Origin: WFQV01 sp964611145
GTDB taxonomy: Bacteria; Bacteroidota; Ignavibacteria; Ignavibacteriales; Melioribacteraceae
DNA: 34,942 bases
Assembly (NCBI GenBank): GCA_964611145.1
Contig: CAZSYM010000021.1
Span: 1-34,942 of the forward strand
Reading direction: 5' to 3'
The notes below the pieces were generated by a model. It searched no databases and was not told the DNA's origin. It was given only the letters and a program-made list of their open reading frames with translations. Of the stretch, positions 24,786 to 33,834 are shown one piece after another. Within the stretch, counting starts at the first letter, position 1. Each line of letters opens with the position of its first letter. The position numbers and the translations under genes were made by a program.

Positions 24786-25991
24786 ATGGGAAAAGTAATC
24801 AAACCTGCTGATAGGACTGAAAATATTAAATATGCGATTCGGGATATTTTGCTTGTAGCGGACGAAGTGGCAAAAAGCGGGAAAGAAATGCTTTATTTGA
24901 ATATTGGCGACCCCAATATTTATGATTTCGCGACACCGCGGCATATGATTGAAGCTACTTACAAGGCTATGTTAGATAATCATTGTGGCTATGCTCCTTC
25001 TTCGGGGACGAAGGAAGCGCGCGAATCCATCGAAAGAGAAGCCGTTAGAAAGGGGATTAAAAATATCCAAGATGTTTTTGTAACCACGGGAGCCAGCGAG
25101 GCAATAGATATTTGCCTTACCGCTTTGGTCAATGCGGGGGAAAATATTCTTACCCCAACGCCGGGCTATCCTCTTTATACGGCGATTCAAAGTAAATTGC
25201 AGTTGGAACCCAACCCTTATTATTTGAACGAGGAAAACGGTTGGCAACCGGATATTGAGGATATAAAGAGCAAGATAAACGAAAAGACAAGAGCTATTAT
25301 TATTATTAATCCCAACAATCCTACCGGATCCAATGCCACGAGAGAAACATTGGAGCAGTTGATTAATTTGGCGCTCGAACACAATTTGGTAATTTTTGCC
25401 GATGAGATTTACGATAAGCTTTTAATGGACGGCGAGGAACATGTCGCTCTTGCGTCTATTAATCCGGAAGCGCCTGTTATAACCTTTGGCGGTTTGTCGA
25501 AAAACTATATCGCTCCCGGTTGGAGAATAGGTTGGGGAGTTATTTCGGGTAATCGCACCGTTCTGAACGAGTACATCGAGGCGATAAATAAAATATTACG
25601 TTCCCGTCTTTCCGCTAATCATCCCGAGATGTATGCAATCCCGGCTGCATTGGACGGTGACCAATCGCATCTGAAAGTCGCAATGGAAAAATTGACGCGA
25701 CGTCGGGATTTGACTGTGCAAATGCTGAACGAAATTCCGGGGATTTCATGTGTCCCGCCGCGCGGAGCGTTTTATGCATTCCCCAGATTGCATATTAAAA
25801 ATTCCGATAATCATTTTGTTACCGAATTGATTAAAGAAACCGGTGTGGTTGTGGTCCCGGGTTCGGGATTCGGACAAGTTCCCGGTACAAAGCATTTCCG
25901 CCTTGTGTTCCTTCCGGACGAGGAAAAACTGAAGGCGGCGTATGAAAAAATCGGGAACTTTATGAGCGATTATATGGCTAAGTACGAATGA
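24786..25991 (+). CDS. Class I/II aminotransferase, AlaA/AlaT alanine-transaminase-like
   Basis: A cytoplasmic PLP enzyme of 401 residues. The N-terminus (IKYAIRDILLVADEVAKSGK, then LNIGDPN) is typical of AlaA-type alanine aminotransferases. Family residues are INPNNPTGS (about 174-182), ADEIYD (205-210), the PLP lysine Lys239 in GGLSKNY and the substrate arginine region GTKHFRLVF. It should interconvert alanine and 2-oxoglutarate with pyruvate and glutamate; specificity for other amino acids is possible. ATG 24786 is chosen after GAGAGAGGAAGA, and an upstream ATG at 24699 would lie ahead of the promoter. A terminator follows, so it is transcribed alone. Confidence 0.9.
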   Translation: MGKVIKPADRTENIKYAIRDILLVADEVAKSGKEMLYLNIGDPNIYDFATPRHMIEATYKAMLDNHCGYAPSSGTKEARESIEREAVRKGIKNIQDVFVTTGASEAIDICLTALVNAGENILTPTPGYPLYTAIQSKLQLEPNPYYLNEENGWQPDIEDIKSKINEKTRAIIIINPNNPTGSNATRETLEQLINLALEHNLVIFADEIYDKLLMDGEEHVALASINPEAPVITFGGLSKNYIAPGWRIGWGVISGNRTVLNEYIEAINKILRSRLSANHPEMYAIPAALDGDQSHLKVAMEKLTRRRDLTVQMLNEIPGISCVPPRGAFYAFPRLHIKNSDNHFVTELIKETGVVVVPGSGFGQVPGTKHFRLVFLPDEEKLKAAYEKIGNFMSDYMAKYE

Positions 25992-25999
25992 TTTGCATG

Positions 26000-26030
26000 C
26001 CCGCCGATATTTCTATCGGCGGGTTTCTTG
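26000..26030 (+). terminator. Rho-independent terminator after the aminotransferase gene
   Basis: Perfect 10-base arms CCCGCCGATA (26000-26009) and TATCGGCGGG (26014-26023) with a TTTC loop are followed by TTTCTTG. It begins eight bases after the stop codon. The -35 of the next promoter starts within its tail at 26028. Confidence 0.88.
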
Positions 26031-26056
26031 ATAACCTTTTGCGCTTTACATATATT
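26028..26056 (+). promoter_or_regulatory. Candidate promoter of the M16 protease-nuoGHI transcript
   Basis: TTGATA (26028-26033) and TATATT (26051-26056) are separated by 17 bases and lie directly behind the terminator of the upstream gene. Transcription would start near 26063, which argues that translation of the protease begins at a later TTG. Confidence 0.5.
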
Positions 26057-26062
26057 TGAATT

Positions 26063-27343
26063 TTGATTGCTGAAAATTTGAAGAATGGAAAATTGAAGAA
26101 CTGTCGAGTAACGAAGCTTCCCAACGGTTTAACGGTTGTGTCCGAAAATATTCCCTATGTGAAATCTTTTTCCCTGGGGTTCTGGATTAAAGTGGGCTCG
26201 CGGGATGAAAACGCAAAGAATAACGGTATCAGCCATTTCATCGAGCACATGTTGTTCAAGGGCACACCCAAACGCTCGGCTAAGAAAATTGCCGATGAAA
26301 TCGAATCGCTCGGCGGTTATTTGAACGCTTTCACTACAAAAGAACATACATGTTATTACGGTCGTGGGCTCGCTAAACATTTGCCTCGCACCTTCGAGGT
26401 GCTGGCGGATATGCTTCAGAATTCTCTTTTCGACGAAAAAGAGATAAGGAAAGAAGCCGAGGTGATAATAGACGAGTTAAACGATATTGAAGATTCCCCG
26501 GAGGAGGTAATTTTTGACCGTCTGGAATCTTTCCTTTTCAAAAACAACCCGCTCGGACGCCCTATTATAGGAACGGAGGCAAATATACGTTCCTTCACGC
26601 GGAAGGATTTTCTGAATTATCTCGCTTCTCAATACGGTTTTAATAAGATTTATATCGTTGCTTCCGGCGATGTGAATCACGAGCGAATTGTAGAGCTTGC
26701 GGAAAAATTTTTCGTAAGGAATTTTGGAAAGAAGGAATTTAATCGTCCCGAAGTTAAAACGGCGCCTCCTTCCGAATATTTTGTATATAAAGAAATTCAA
26801 CAGTCCCATTTCATTATTGCGCGTCCCACCGTAGGATTGACGCATGCGGATAGGCGTAAAATCAATTTGCTTTCTCACATCTTGGGCGAAGGAAGTTCAA
26901 GTCGCCTGTTTCAATCCCTCAGAGAAAAAAACGGGATTGCCTACCAGGTAAATACCTTTCTGAATTCTTTCGAGGACGTTTCCACTTTCGGCGTTTATTT
27001 TTCTACGGGAAATAATAATTGGGAGAAAGCGCGGGAATTGGTTTTCCGCGAGTTTGAAAAATTGAGCGAAAAAAAGGTGAGTGCCAAGGAATTGCAGAGA
27101 GCGAAAGAATATCTGAAAGGTAATTTTTTAATGGGATTGGAAAGCACTACCAACAGAATGCACAGGCTTGCTTATGGCTTGATGTATTTCGGGAAATTGA
27201 AGCCCGTGGAGGAAAGCATTCGCGAAATAGATGAAATTACGGCGGAGGATATTTTGGAAACCGCCCGGGAGCTTTTGAAAAAAGATAAATTCTCCACGGT
27301 GGTTCTGAGTTCTGAAAATTTGTTAATTCATTCAGCGGCTTAA
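26063..27343 (+). CDS. M16-family zinc metallopeptidase
   Basis: A processing-peptidase-like (pitrilysin family, subfamily B) enzyme. The inverted zinc motif HxxEH is His58-Phe-Ile-Glu61-His62 and the third ligand is Glu138 in VIIDELN, the normal spacing. The C-terminal half-domain has the GSSSRLFQSLREKNGIAY block. No signal peptide is seen. With 426 residues it is a normal half-length member that would work as a dimer. The start is unclear: TTG at 26063 gives the listed frame, but the likely transcript start is at that place, and TTG 26093 (giving MKNCRVTKLPNGL, common in the family) is plausible. It leads into nuoG after 18 bases. Confidence 0.88.
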   Translation: MIAENLKNGKLKNCRVTKLPNGLTVVSENIPYVKSFSLGFWIKVGSRDENAKNNGISHFIEHMLFKGTPKRSAKKIADEIESLGGYLNAFTTKEHTCYYGRGLAKHLPRTFEVLADMLQNSLFDEKEIRKEAEVIIDELNDIEDSPEEVIFDRLESFLFKNNPLGRPIIGTEANIRSFTRKDFLNYLASQYGFNKIYIVASGDVNHERIVELAEKFFVRNFGKKEFNRPEVKTAPPSEYFVYKEIQQSHFIIARPTVGLTHADRRKINLLSHILGEGSSSRLFQSLREKNGIAYQVNTFLNSFEDVSTFGVYFSTGNNNWEKARELVFREFEKLSEKKVSAKELQRAKEYLKGNFLMGLESTTNRMHRLAYGLMYFGKLKPVEESIREIDEITAEDILETARELLKKDKFSTVVLSSENLLIHSAA

Positions 27344-27361
27344 AAATTTAAGGAATAACTT

Positions 27362-29038
27362 ATGCCGAAATTAACGCTTGACGGAAAAGAAGTTGAGTTT
27401 AAGGAAGGACAAACTCTTATACAAGTGGCGCGGGACAACGGGGTGGATATTCCTCACTTCTGCTGGCATCCCGCTCTTTCCGTTTCGGGAAATTGTCGAA
27501 TGTGCTTGGTGGAGGTGGAACAAATTCCTAAACTTGTGATTTCATGTGCCACGCTTGCTACGGAAGGAATGACAGTACATACAAATTCCGAAAAGACGGT
27601 GGATGCCCGAAAAGCCGTGCTGGAATTCATTCTGATTAATCACCCCTTGGATTGTCCGATTTGTGACGAGGCTGGCGAATGCAAGCTCCAAGATTACGCT
27701 TACGCATACAGTGTGGGCGAAAGCCGAATGACGGAGCTTAAAAATCATAAGCCCAAGCGTGTGGAATTAGGTCCCCATGTGGTTTATGACGCCGAGCGCT
27801 GTATAGCATGTTCCCGATGCATTCGTTTTGCCGACGAAATTGCCAAATCGCCACTGCTTACTTTTGTCAAGCGAGGGGATAGAGTTTTTGTTTCCACTTT
27901 CCCCGGTGAGAGCTTTGACAATCCTTACTCGATGAATACGGTCGATATTTGTCCCGTCGGCGCGTTGACCAGCAAGGACTTTCGTTTTAAATCTCGCGTT
28001 TGGGAAATGTCCTCCACTCCCAGCATTTGCACGGGTTGCGCCCGAGGTTGCAATATAAATATCTGGGTGCGGGATAATAAAATTCAGCGGATTACTCCGC
28101 GCGAAAATCTTGACGTTAATAAATACTGGATGTGCGATAACGGACGTTTGAATTATTATAAATTTGTGAACGCTGAAAATCGCGTGGACGGACCTTTCTT
28201 GCGGGAAGATTCCGAGCTTACGTCCGTCGAATGGACAGATGCTTTTTCTTTCGTGGCTGAAAATCTTAAGAAATTCAAGCCTCACGAGATTGCTTTCATA
28301 GGTTCCGCATTTGCAACGGTGGAAGATAATTACGCTCTCGTGAAATTGGCTGAACATTTGAACGTCAAGAATTTGGATTATTTCCGCTATGTCGTTCCCG
28401 GCAGCGGGGACGATATTCTGATTCGCGAAGATAAATCGCCCAATGCTTTGGGTGCCGAGCTTGTCGGCGTGAAACCGAAATCGGGCGGGAAAAATCTGGA
28501 CGAAATTTTCGAAGACGTAAAAGCCGGAAAAATAAAAGCCGTTTATGTATTGGAACAAGCTCCGGATTTTGAAAGTTACATGTTGGATGCTCTCGCCAAA
28601 GCCGAGTTTGTGGTTGTTCATGCAAGCAATTTCGGGCGACTTACGGAGCTTGCGAATGCGGTTTTTCCCGCTGCCACTTATGCCGAGAAGCATGGCACTT
28701 TCGTGAACTTCCAAGGTAGAATTCAACGCTTGAAACCTGCAGTGGCTACGGCGGAATTGGATAGAAGTCTGGACGGCATGCCGCAAAGCCATTGGGATAA
28801 ACTCGGCACTAAATTCGATCGCTGGGCGCAAGGTAAAAAATATGATGCTCTTCCAAGTTGGAAAATAATCGTTCGACTAATGCAAAAATTTGGAGATAAA
28901 ATAAATTTCGACATGGCGGAGGAAATCTTCAAGGATTTGGCAACGCACAATTCGTATTTTAAGAATCTGGATTATGACGTTATCGGTGACGGCGGCGCCT
29001 CCCTCGAAAATGTAAATGTTTCCGAAGAAGCACTTTAG
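27362..29038 (+). CDS. nuoG: NADH-quinone oxidoreductase subunit G
   Basis: The largest peripheral-arm subunit of complex I, here 558 residues and shorter than the E. coli form (about 900). Ligands are present for N1b [2Fe-2S] (Cys34, Cys45, Cys48, Cys62), N5 (His94, Cys98, Cys101, Cys107), N4 (Cys147, Cys150, Cys153, Cys197) and the off-path cluster N7 (Cys223, Cys226, Cys230, Cys258; spacing Cx2Cx3Cx27C). After these comes a shortened molybdopterin-oxidoreductase-like domain (FPAATYAEKHGTFVNFQGRIQRLKPA without cofactor residues). The ATG follows AAGGAATAACTT. nuoH begins 17 bases later; nuoE and nuoF are not upstream. Confidence 0.95.
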   Translation: MPKLTLDGKEVEFKEGQTLIQVARDNGVDIPHFCWHPALSVSGNCRMCLVEVEQIPKLVISCATLATEGMTVHTNSEKTVDARKAVLEFILINHPLDCPICDEAGECKLQDYAYAYSVGESRMTELKNHKPKRVELGPHVVYDAERCIACSRCIRFADEIAKSPLLTFVKRGDRVFVSTFPGESFDNPYSMNTVDICPVGALTSKDFRFKSRVWEMSSTPSICTGCARGCNINIWVRDNKIQRITPRENLDVNKYWMCDNGRLNYYKFVNAENRVDGPFLREDSELTSVEWTDAFSFVAENLKKFKPHEIAFIGSAFATVEDNYALVKLAEHLNVKNLDYFRYVVPGSGDDILIREDKSPNALGAELVGVKPKSGGKNLDEIFEDVKAGKIKAVYVLEQAPDFESYMLDALAKAEFVVVHASNFGRLTELANAVFPAATYAEKHGTFVNFQGRIQRLKPAVATAELDRSLDGMPQSHWDKLGTKFDRWAQGKKYDALPSWKIIVRLMQKFGDKINFDMAEEIFKDLATHNSYFKNLDYDVIGDGGASLENVNVSEEAL

Positions 29039-29055
29039 CATGGAGTTTAATACAG

Positions 29056-30087
29056 ATGAACGTTTGGCAAATTGTTCTGGTAAGCTTGATTAAAATAATT
29101 ATCGTTGTCACGGTGCTTTTTATTACCGTGGCGTATTTGGTCCTTTTCGAAAGGAAGATAAGCGCATGGACGCAGAATCGTTATGGACCTAATCGAGTTG
29201 GATATTGGGGATTGTTGCAACCATTCGCGGACGTTTTGAAATTGGTGTTGAAGGAGGATATCATTCCCAGCGAGTCGAATCGTTATTTGCATGCGCTGGC
29301 TCCGATGATTTCCCTCTTTGTCGCTTTTTCGACCTATGCCGTTATTCCTTTCGGTCCCGAGGTTACAATTTTCGGTGAACCCGTTAAACTCGTTGTGGCG
29401 GATGTGAATATCGGTATTCTCTACGTGCTGGCTTTGAGTTCTCTCGGAGTTTACGGCTTGACCCTTGCGGGTTGGTCTTCGGGAAGTAAATATTCACTGC
29501 TGGGCGGTATTCGTTCTTCCGCACAAATGATTTCTTACGAAGTGTCGATGGGATTTTCTATCGGAGGCGTTTTGCTCTTTGCCGGTTCCTTGCGTCCCAT
29601 TGATATTATAAATGCGCAACACGGATGGATGTGGAATGCCGTTCTCCAGCCGATAGGATTCATTACCTTTTTGGTTGCTGCCTTTGCGGAAACGAATCGT
29701 ATTCCTTTCGATTTACCCGAAGCCGAGCCGGAGCTGGTGGGAGGGTATCACACGGAATATTCTTCGATGAAATTCGCGGGCTTTTTCCTGGCGGAATATG
29801 CGAATATGATTATTGCCAGCGCTTTGATTACTATGCTTTATCTTGGCGGTTGGCAAATTCCTTATATAGAAACTTTCGGATTAAGCGCTGGATTGACCGC
29901 GGCGCTGCAAGTGCTGGCTTTCATCTTGAAAGTGGTCTTTCTCCTCTTCTTCTTTATCTGGGTAAGGTGGACAATTCCTCGATTTCGCTATGACCAATTG
30001 ATGAATCTGGGCTGGAAAGTTATGTTCCCGCTTTCTTTGCTTAATCTGATTTGGGTGGCTTTGTTAATAATGTTTTTTAAGTTTTAA
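29056..30087 (+). CDS. nuoH: NADH-quinone oxidoreductase subunit H
   Basis: The membrane subunit that forms part of the quinone chamber and the first proton path of complex I. It has about eight helices and the family segments LFERKISAWTQNRYGPNRVG (about 30-50), SYEVSMG and the long loop FAETNRIPFDLPEAEPELVGGYHTEYS, with the conserved acidic residues. At 343 residues it is full length. It lies between nuoG and nuoI in the usual order. Confidence 0.97.
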   Translation: MNVWQIVLVSLIKIIIVVTVLFITVAYLVLFERKISAWTQNRYGPNRVGYWGLLQPFADVLKLVLKEDIIPSESNRYLHALAPMISLFVAFSTYAVIPFGPEVTIFGEPVKLVVADVNIGILYVLALSSLGVYGLTLAGWSSGSKYSLLGGIRSSAQMISYEVSMGFSIGGVLLFAGSLRPIDIINAQHGWMWNAVLQPIGFITFLVAAFAETNRIPFDLPEAEPELVGGYHTEYSSMKFAGFFLAEYANMIIASALITMLYLGGWQIPYIETFGLSAGLTAALQVLAFILKVVFLLFFFIWVRWTIPRFRYDQLMNLGWKVMFPLSLLNLIWVALLIMFFKF

Positions 30088-30096
30088 AGGTTGACT

Positions 30097-30591
30097 ATGG
30101 GCGCCAGAAAACGAAAAAAGGATTTGAATTTTCTCGAAAAGATTTATATCCCCGAAATTTTGAAGGGCTTGGCTCTTACTTTGAAATATATGTTTAAACC
30201 TCGTGCTACGATGCAGTATCCCGAAGAACGCTTTGACCCTCCCGCATCGTATCGAGGCAGACCGGTGCTTGTCCAGGAGGATGACGGCGGCGAAAGGTGC
30301 GTGGCTTGCGGACTTTGTGCACGTGTTTGCCCCGCTTTGGCTATTGAAGTGCGAGCCGCGGAAACCGACTTGGAAAAAGAAAGATATCCTCAAAAATTCG
30401 AAATAAATATGTTGCGCTGTATCTTCTGCGGCTTCTGCGAGGAGGTTTGCCCCGAAGAGGCTATAGTTATGAGTAAAGATTACGAGCTCGTTTTTACCAA
30501 TAGAGACGACGGCATTTTCGATAAAGAGAAACTTCTGACGCCGATTGACAAATTGCAAGATAGGTTGGAATTTTTAAGAAAGTTTAAGTAA
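30097..30591 (+). CDS. nuoI: NADH-quinone oxidoreductase subunit I
   Basis: The 8Fe ferredoxin-like subunit carrying clusters N6a and N6b that lead electrons to N2. Ligands are Cys68, Cys71, Cys74, Cys78 (CVACGLCARVCP) and Cys108, Cys111, Cys114, Cys118 (CIFCGFCEEVCP). At 164 residues it is normal. ATG 30097 is used because AAAGG lies six bases before it; a TTG two codons upstream is less likely. It starts nine bases after nuoH. The next genes are unrelated to complex I: nuoJKLMN are absent here. Confidence 0.96.
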   Translation: MGARKRKKDLNFLEKIYIPEILKGLALTLKYMFKPRATMQYPEERFDPPASYRGRPVLVQEDDGGERCVACGLCARVCPALAIEVRAAETDLEKERYPQKFEINMLRCIFCGFCEEVCPEEAIVMSKDYELVFTNRDDGIFDKEKLLTPIDKLQDRLEFLRKFK

Positions 30592-30621
30592 ATTATATTT
30601 AAGCTTTCTTAAATTCCATCA

Positions 30622-32283
30622 ATGCGAACGGCGTTAATACTAATATTGACCATTGCGCTTACGGGTTTTTCTTCGCCGCAAGAAAACTTTGTTTATACAA
30701 AGTTCATTTCCCCTTTATACATCCCTCAAAATAGTGAATTTCAGATTACCGCTCTCGTGAAAAATACTTTCGGGGAAGCGGATTCATTGGAGCTTGTTCT
30801 CGAGATAGACAAGGCCGTTCCCCTTGATTCGATAGTGCTTCGTGGCAATGATACCACTCTTGCGCTTTCCTGGCGGGAGATTCCCCCCACGGGTTTTTCG
30901 AGCAAGGCTTTTTCGGTTGATATTGATTTTGCGGATACGCTCCTTAGTGCAGAGGATTTCCTGCAATTGGTCTATTTCCTTAACTCGGACGGATGCTCGA
31001 AAATTCGCTATACTTTCGACTATCGATACAAGTTAAAAGGAGATACTACCGCCTTGGCGGAAAAGTTTTTCGAAAGGGGAGCTTCTTCGGAAATAAAATC
31101 ATACAATACCGCGACTTTGGCGGGCAATGCTTTGGCGGTTGAAGGAAAGGGAGGAATAGAAATCCGACTTCCGAAAGCCGGGGCACAGTCGAACCTCATC
31201 TATGATTTTTGGGTTAAGTTTTCCGATTCGTGCAACGCTTCCTTCTCTTTCCGCTCCGGAGAGGAAAACGATTCCCTCTGTGCGATGAGAATCAATAGGC
31301 GTGGGCTTTTGAACGTGTGCGAATCCGAAAATGTAACAATGTTCGATGATTATGCCTTTTCGCTGAATTCATGGTATAAATTCACTTTCTTTGTGGAAAG
31401 GGATAAAGGGGAAATTTTGTGTTTTGTGAACAAAACATTTTTGGCACGAAGGGAATATGTCCCGCCCGCATTGCTGAATGCACCCGTCATGCTGATTTCC
31501 TCCGAAGGTGGAAAAGTCTTTCTGGATAATTTGAAAATCTTGCTTACGGATTTCGGATATGAAAATTATCTGGATGAAAAGAGCGCATTGAAAAAATTGC
31601 CCGATTCCTTGACCGTTTTGTATGCCGAAAATTTCGATTCGTATGAGCCGAGGGATAACGGACTTTTGTCTTTTAGCGAGGGAGAAATTCTAACTTCCGA
31701 TGCCCCTCTTTTGTTGGCTTATCCCGAATTGAACATTTCCGTTTTCACCTCCTATTATCTTTTGAAATGGAAACCGGCGGGAGAGCTTGCACCGAAAGAA
31801 TTTGTGTTGGAGCGTTCGGAAAACGGGAAGGATTTCGTGGAAATTTTTAGACAAGAGGCGGATAAAGAAAAAGAGGAATATACTTTTACGGATGAGAAAA
31901 TAACGGGTAAGCAGATTGTGATTTACAGAATTTTGGAAAAAACGGAAGAGGGACTCGATATCTATTCGAATCAGGTTAAGGTGGGGCAAGGAGCGATAGA
32001 GGAATTTGCGCTGGAGCAGAATTATCCCAATCCTTTCGGAAAAGCGATTAGCGAGGAAAATCCCGCTACGACAATCACGCTTCGGGTGTTTGTCCCCGAT
32101 GAATATCGCGTTACCGTTTATGACGTTGTGGGAAAAGAGGTGAAAATATTGCACGCGGGACCTTTGAGCAGCGGGGTTTATCGCTTCCTTTTCGACGGCG
32201 GGGATTTGCCTTCGGGAATATATTTTTACGAGGTTTCTACGCCTACTTCTTCGAAAGTAATGAAGATGATTTTGGCAAAATAA
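30622..32283 (+). CDS. T9SS-exported protein with C-terminal sorting domain
   Basis: A 553-residue secreted protein of unknown function. It has a short signal peptide (to about residue 18, GFSSPQ), an N-terminal beta domain, a lectin-like jelly-roll region (about 170-310, IYDFWVKFSDS to VFLDNLKIL) resembling concanavalin-A/LamG folds, a fibronectin-like segment (about 385-455, YYLLKWKPAG), and a type A Por sorting domain from about 464: LEQNYPNPF, TTITLRVFVPD, YDVVGKEV, GVYRFLFDG, LPSGIYFYEV and KMILAK. This directs export by type IX secretion and surface attachment. No Shine-Dalgarno is clear before the ATG. It is transcribed with its neighbours nuoI (30 bases) and the ComM gene (12 bases), a puzzling partnership. 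Confidence 0.88.
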   Translation: MRTALILILTIALTGFSSPQENFVYTKFISPLYIPQNSEFQITALVKNTFGEADSLELVLEIDKAVPLDSIVLRGNDTTLALSWREIPPTGFSSKAFSVDIDFADTLLSAEDFLQLVYFLNSDGCSKIRYTFDYRYKLKGDTTALAEKFFERGASSEIKSYNTATLAGNALAVEGKGGIEIRLPKAGAQSNLIYDFWVKFSDSCNASFSFRSGEENDSLCAMRINRRGLLNVCESENVTMFDDYAFSLNSWYKFTFFVERDKGEILCFVNKTFLARREYVPPALLNAPVMLISSEGGKVFLDNLKILLTDFGYENYLDEKSALKKLPDSLTVLYAENFDSYEPRDNGLLSFSEGEILTSDAPLLLAYPELNISVFTSYYLLKWKPAGELAPKEFVLERSENGKDFVEIFRQEADKEKEEYTFTDEKITGKQIVIYRILEKTEEGLDIYSNQVKVGQGAIEEFALEQNYPNPFGKAISEENPATTITLRVFVPDEYRVTVYDVVGKEVKILHAGPLSSGVYRFLFDGGDLPSGIYFYEVSTPTSSKVMKMILAK

Positions 32284-32295
32284 ATTTTTATTGCT

Positions 32296-33834
32296 ATGCT
32301 TTCGAAAATTTATTCGGCGGCAACGCAGGGCATCGATGCTTATATTGTCGAAGTGGAAACTAATTCGGAAAAGCAAATTCCGAGTTTTGTAATTGTGGGA
32401 TTACCGGATAACGCCGTGAAGGAAAGCCGTGAAAGGGTAACGGCAGCAATTAAAAATAGCGGTTATGAGCTTAAGTCCCGGAAAATTACGATTAATCTCG
32501 CCCCGGCGGATATCAAGAAAGAAGGGAGCGCATTCGATTTGCCCATAGCCTTGGGAATTTTAGCTGCCGAGGGCTTTCTACCCGAAGAAAATCTGCGAGA
32601 CATTGTAGCACTTGGGGAGCTTTCCTTGAACGGCGATTTGCGCCGTGTGAGAGGAGCGCTACCAATCGCTGTGGAAGCGAAACGGCAAGGATTCCGAAAA
32701 TTGATTTTGCCCGCCGATTCTACACGGGAAGCCTCGATTGTTGAAGGTGTGGAAGTCCTTAGCGCAGGAAATTTGAGAGAGGTGGTGGATTATATTCGAG
32801 GCGAGGGTAATTTGGAGAGAATTGTTACGAATCGGGAGGAGATTTTTAACCAGGTAAATCGGTATCATTTGGACTTTTCGGATGTGAGGGGGCAGGAGAC
32901 CGTCAAGAGAGCTTTGGAAGTCGCCGCCGCTGGGGGACATAATATTTTGATGATTGGTCCTCCGGGTTCCGGAAAGACAATGTTGGCAAAGAGATTACCC
33001 ACCATTTTACCCCCGCTCACTTTCGAAGAGGCTTTGGAGACGACTAAAATTCATTCCGTTGCAGGCATTCTTCCCAAGGACAAGGCGTTGATTACCGAGC
33101 GACCTTTTCGTAGTCCACATCATACCGTTTCCGATGCGGCTTTAATAGGAGGCGGTTCTTTCCCGAAACCCGGCGAGGTCTCGTTTGCTCATCATGGCGT
33201 TTTGTTCCTCGATGAATTGCCCGAATTTAAGAAAAATGTTCTCGAGGTTTTAAGACAACCTTTGGAGGATTATAAAGTTACCATAAGTCGTTCCAAAATG
33301 TCCCTTGAGTTCCCTGCTAATTTCATGCTTGCGGCGGCAATGAATCCATGCCCGTGCGGTTATCTGACGGATCCGAATCATGAATGCACATGCACCGTGG
33401 GGATGATTCAACGTTACCTTGCCAGAATTTCCGGACCCCTTTTGGATAGAATTGATATTCATGTGGATGTTCCCGCGGTGGATTTCAAGGAGCTTTCCTC
33501 GAAAGCGAAAGGCGAAAGCTCCGCTCGGATTCGCGAAAGAGTGATTCGAGCAAGGGAAATACAGCTCCGTCGTTTTAAGGATTATCCGCAAATACATTCC
33601 AATGCCGATATGGGAACGCGGGAAGTGCGGGAATTTTGCAAGCTGGACGAGGCGGGTTTGGCATTACTGAAAACGGCAATGAAAAGCTTCGGACTTTCCG
33701 CACGAGCTTATGACAGAATCCTCAAAGTTAGCAGAACGATTGCCGACCTCGAAGGGAGCGAAAATATTTTAGCGCATCATATAAGCGAGGCAATACAATA
33801 TAGAAGTCTGGACAGAGAGCTGTGGCGGCATTAG
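32296..33834 (+). CDS. comM: ComM/YifB family Mg-chelatase-like AAA+ ATPase
   Basis: ComM acts as a hexameric helicase promoting branch migration during natural transformation; YifB homologues are widespread in non-competent bacteria. The N-terminal ChlI-like domain (SFVIVGLPDNAVKESRERV) is followed by the AAA+ core with Walker A GPPGSGKT (221-228), the insert HHTVSDAALIGGG, Walker B LFLDELPEF and the Cys cluster CPCGYLTDPNHECTCT, and a C-terminal Mg-chelatase lid (LSARAYDRILKVSRTIADL). At 512 residues it is full length. Cytoplasmic. Its end overlaps the convergent ferredoxin gene by four bases. Confidence 0.95.
   Translation: MLSKIYSAATQGIDAYIVEVETNSEKQIPSFVIVGLPDNAVKESRERVTAAIKNSGYELKSRKITINLAPADIKKEGSAFDLPIALGILAAEGFLPEENLRDIVALGELSLNGDLRRVRGALPIAVEAKRQGFRKLILPADSTREASIVEGVEVLSAGNLREVVDYIRGEGNLERIVTNREEIFNQVNRYHLDFSDVRGQETVKRALEVAAAGGHNILMIGPPGSGKTMLAKRLPTILPPLTFEEALETTKIHSVAGILPKDKALITERPFRSPHHTVSDAALIGGGSFPKPGEVSFAHHGVLFLDELPEFKKNVLEVLRQPLEDYKVTISRSKMSLEFPANFMLAAAMNPCPCGYLTDPNHECTCTVGMIQRYLARISGPLLDRIDIHVDVPAVDFKELSSKAKGESSARIRERVIRAREIQLRRFKDYPQIHSNADMGTREVREFCKLDEAGLALLKTAMKSFGLSARAYDRILKVSRTIADLEGSENILAHHISEAIQYRSLDRELWRH

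Noticed and set aside
26051..26058. TATATTTG as a Bacteroides-type -7 element (TAnnTTTG)
   Set aside because: It fits, but the same bases with TTGATA 17 bases upstream fit a sigma70-like promoter equally well, and the other candidate promoters here are of that type.
27767..28831. Long open frame on the minus strand opposite nuoG (354 codons)
   Set aside because: Fully antisense to nuoG, no signal, motif or ribosome site.
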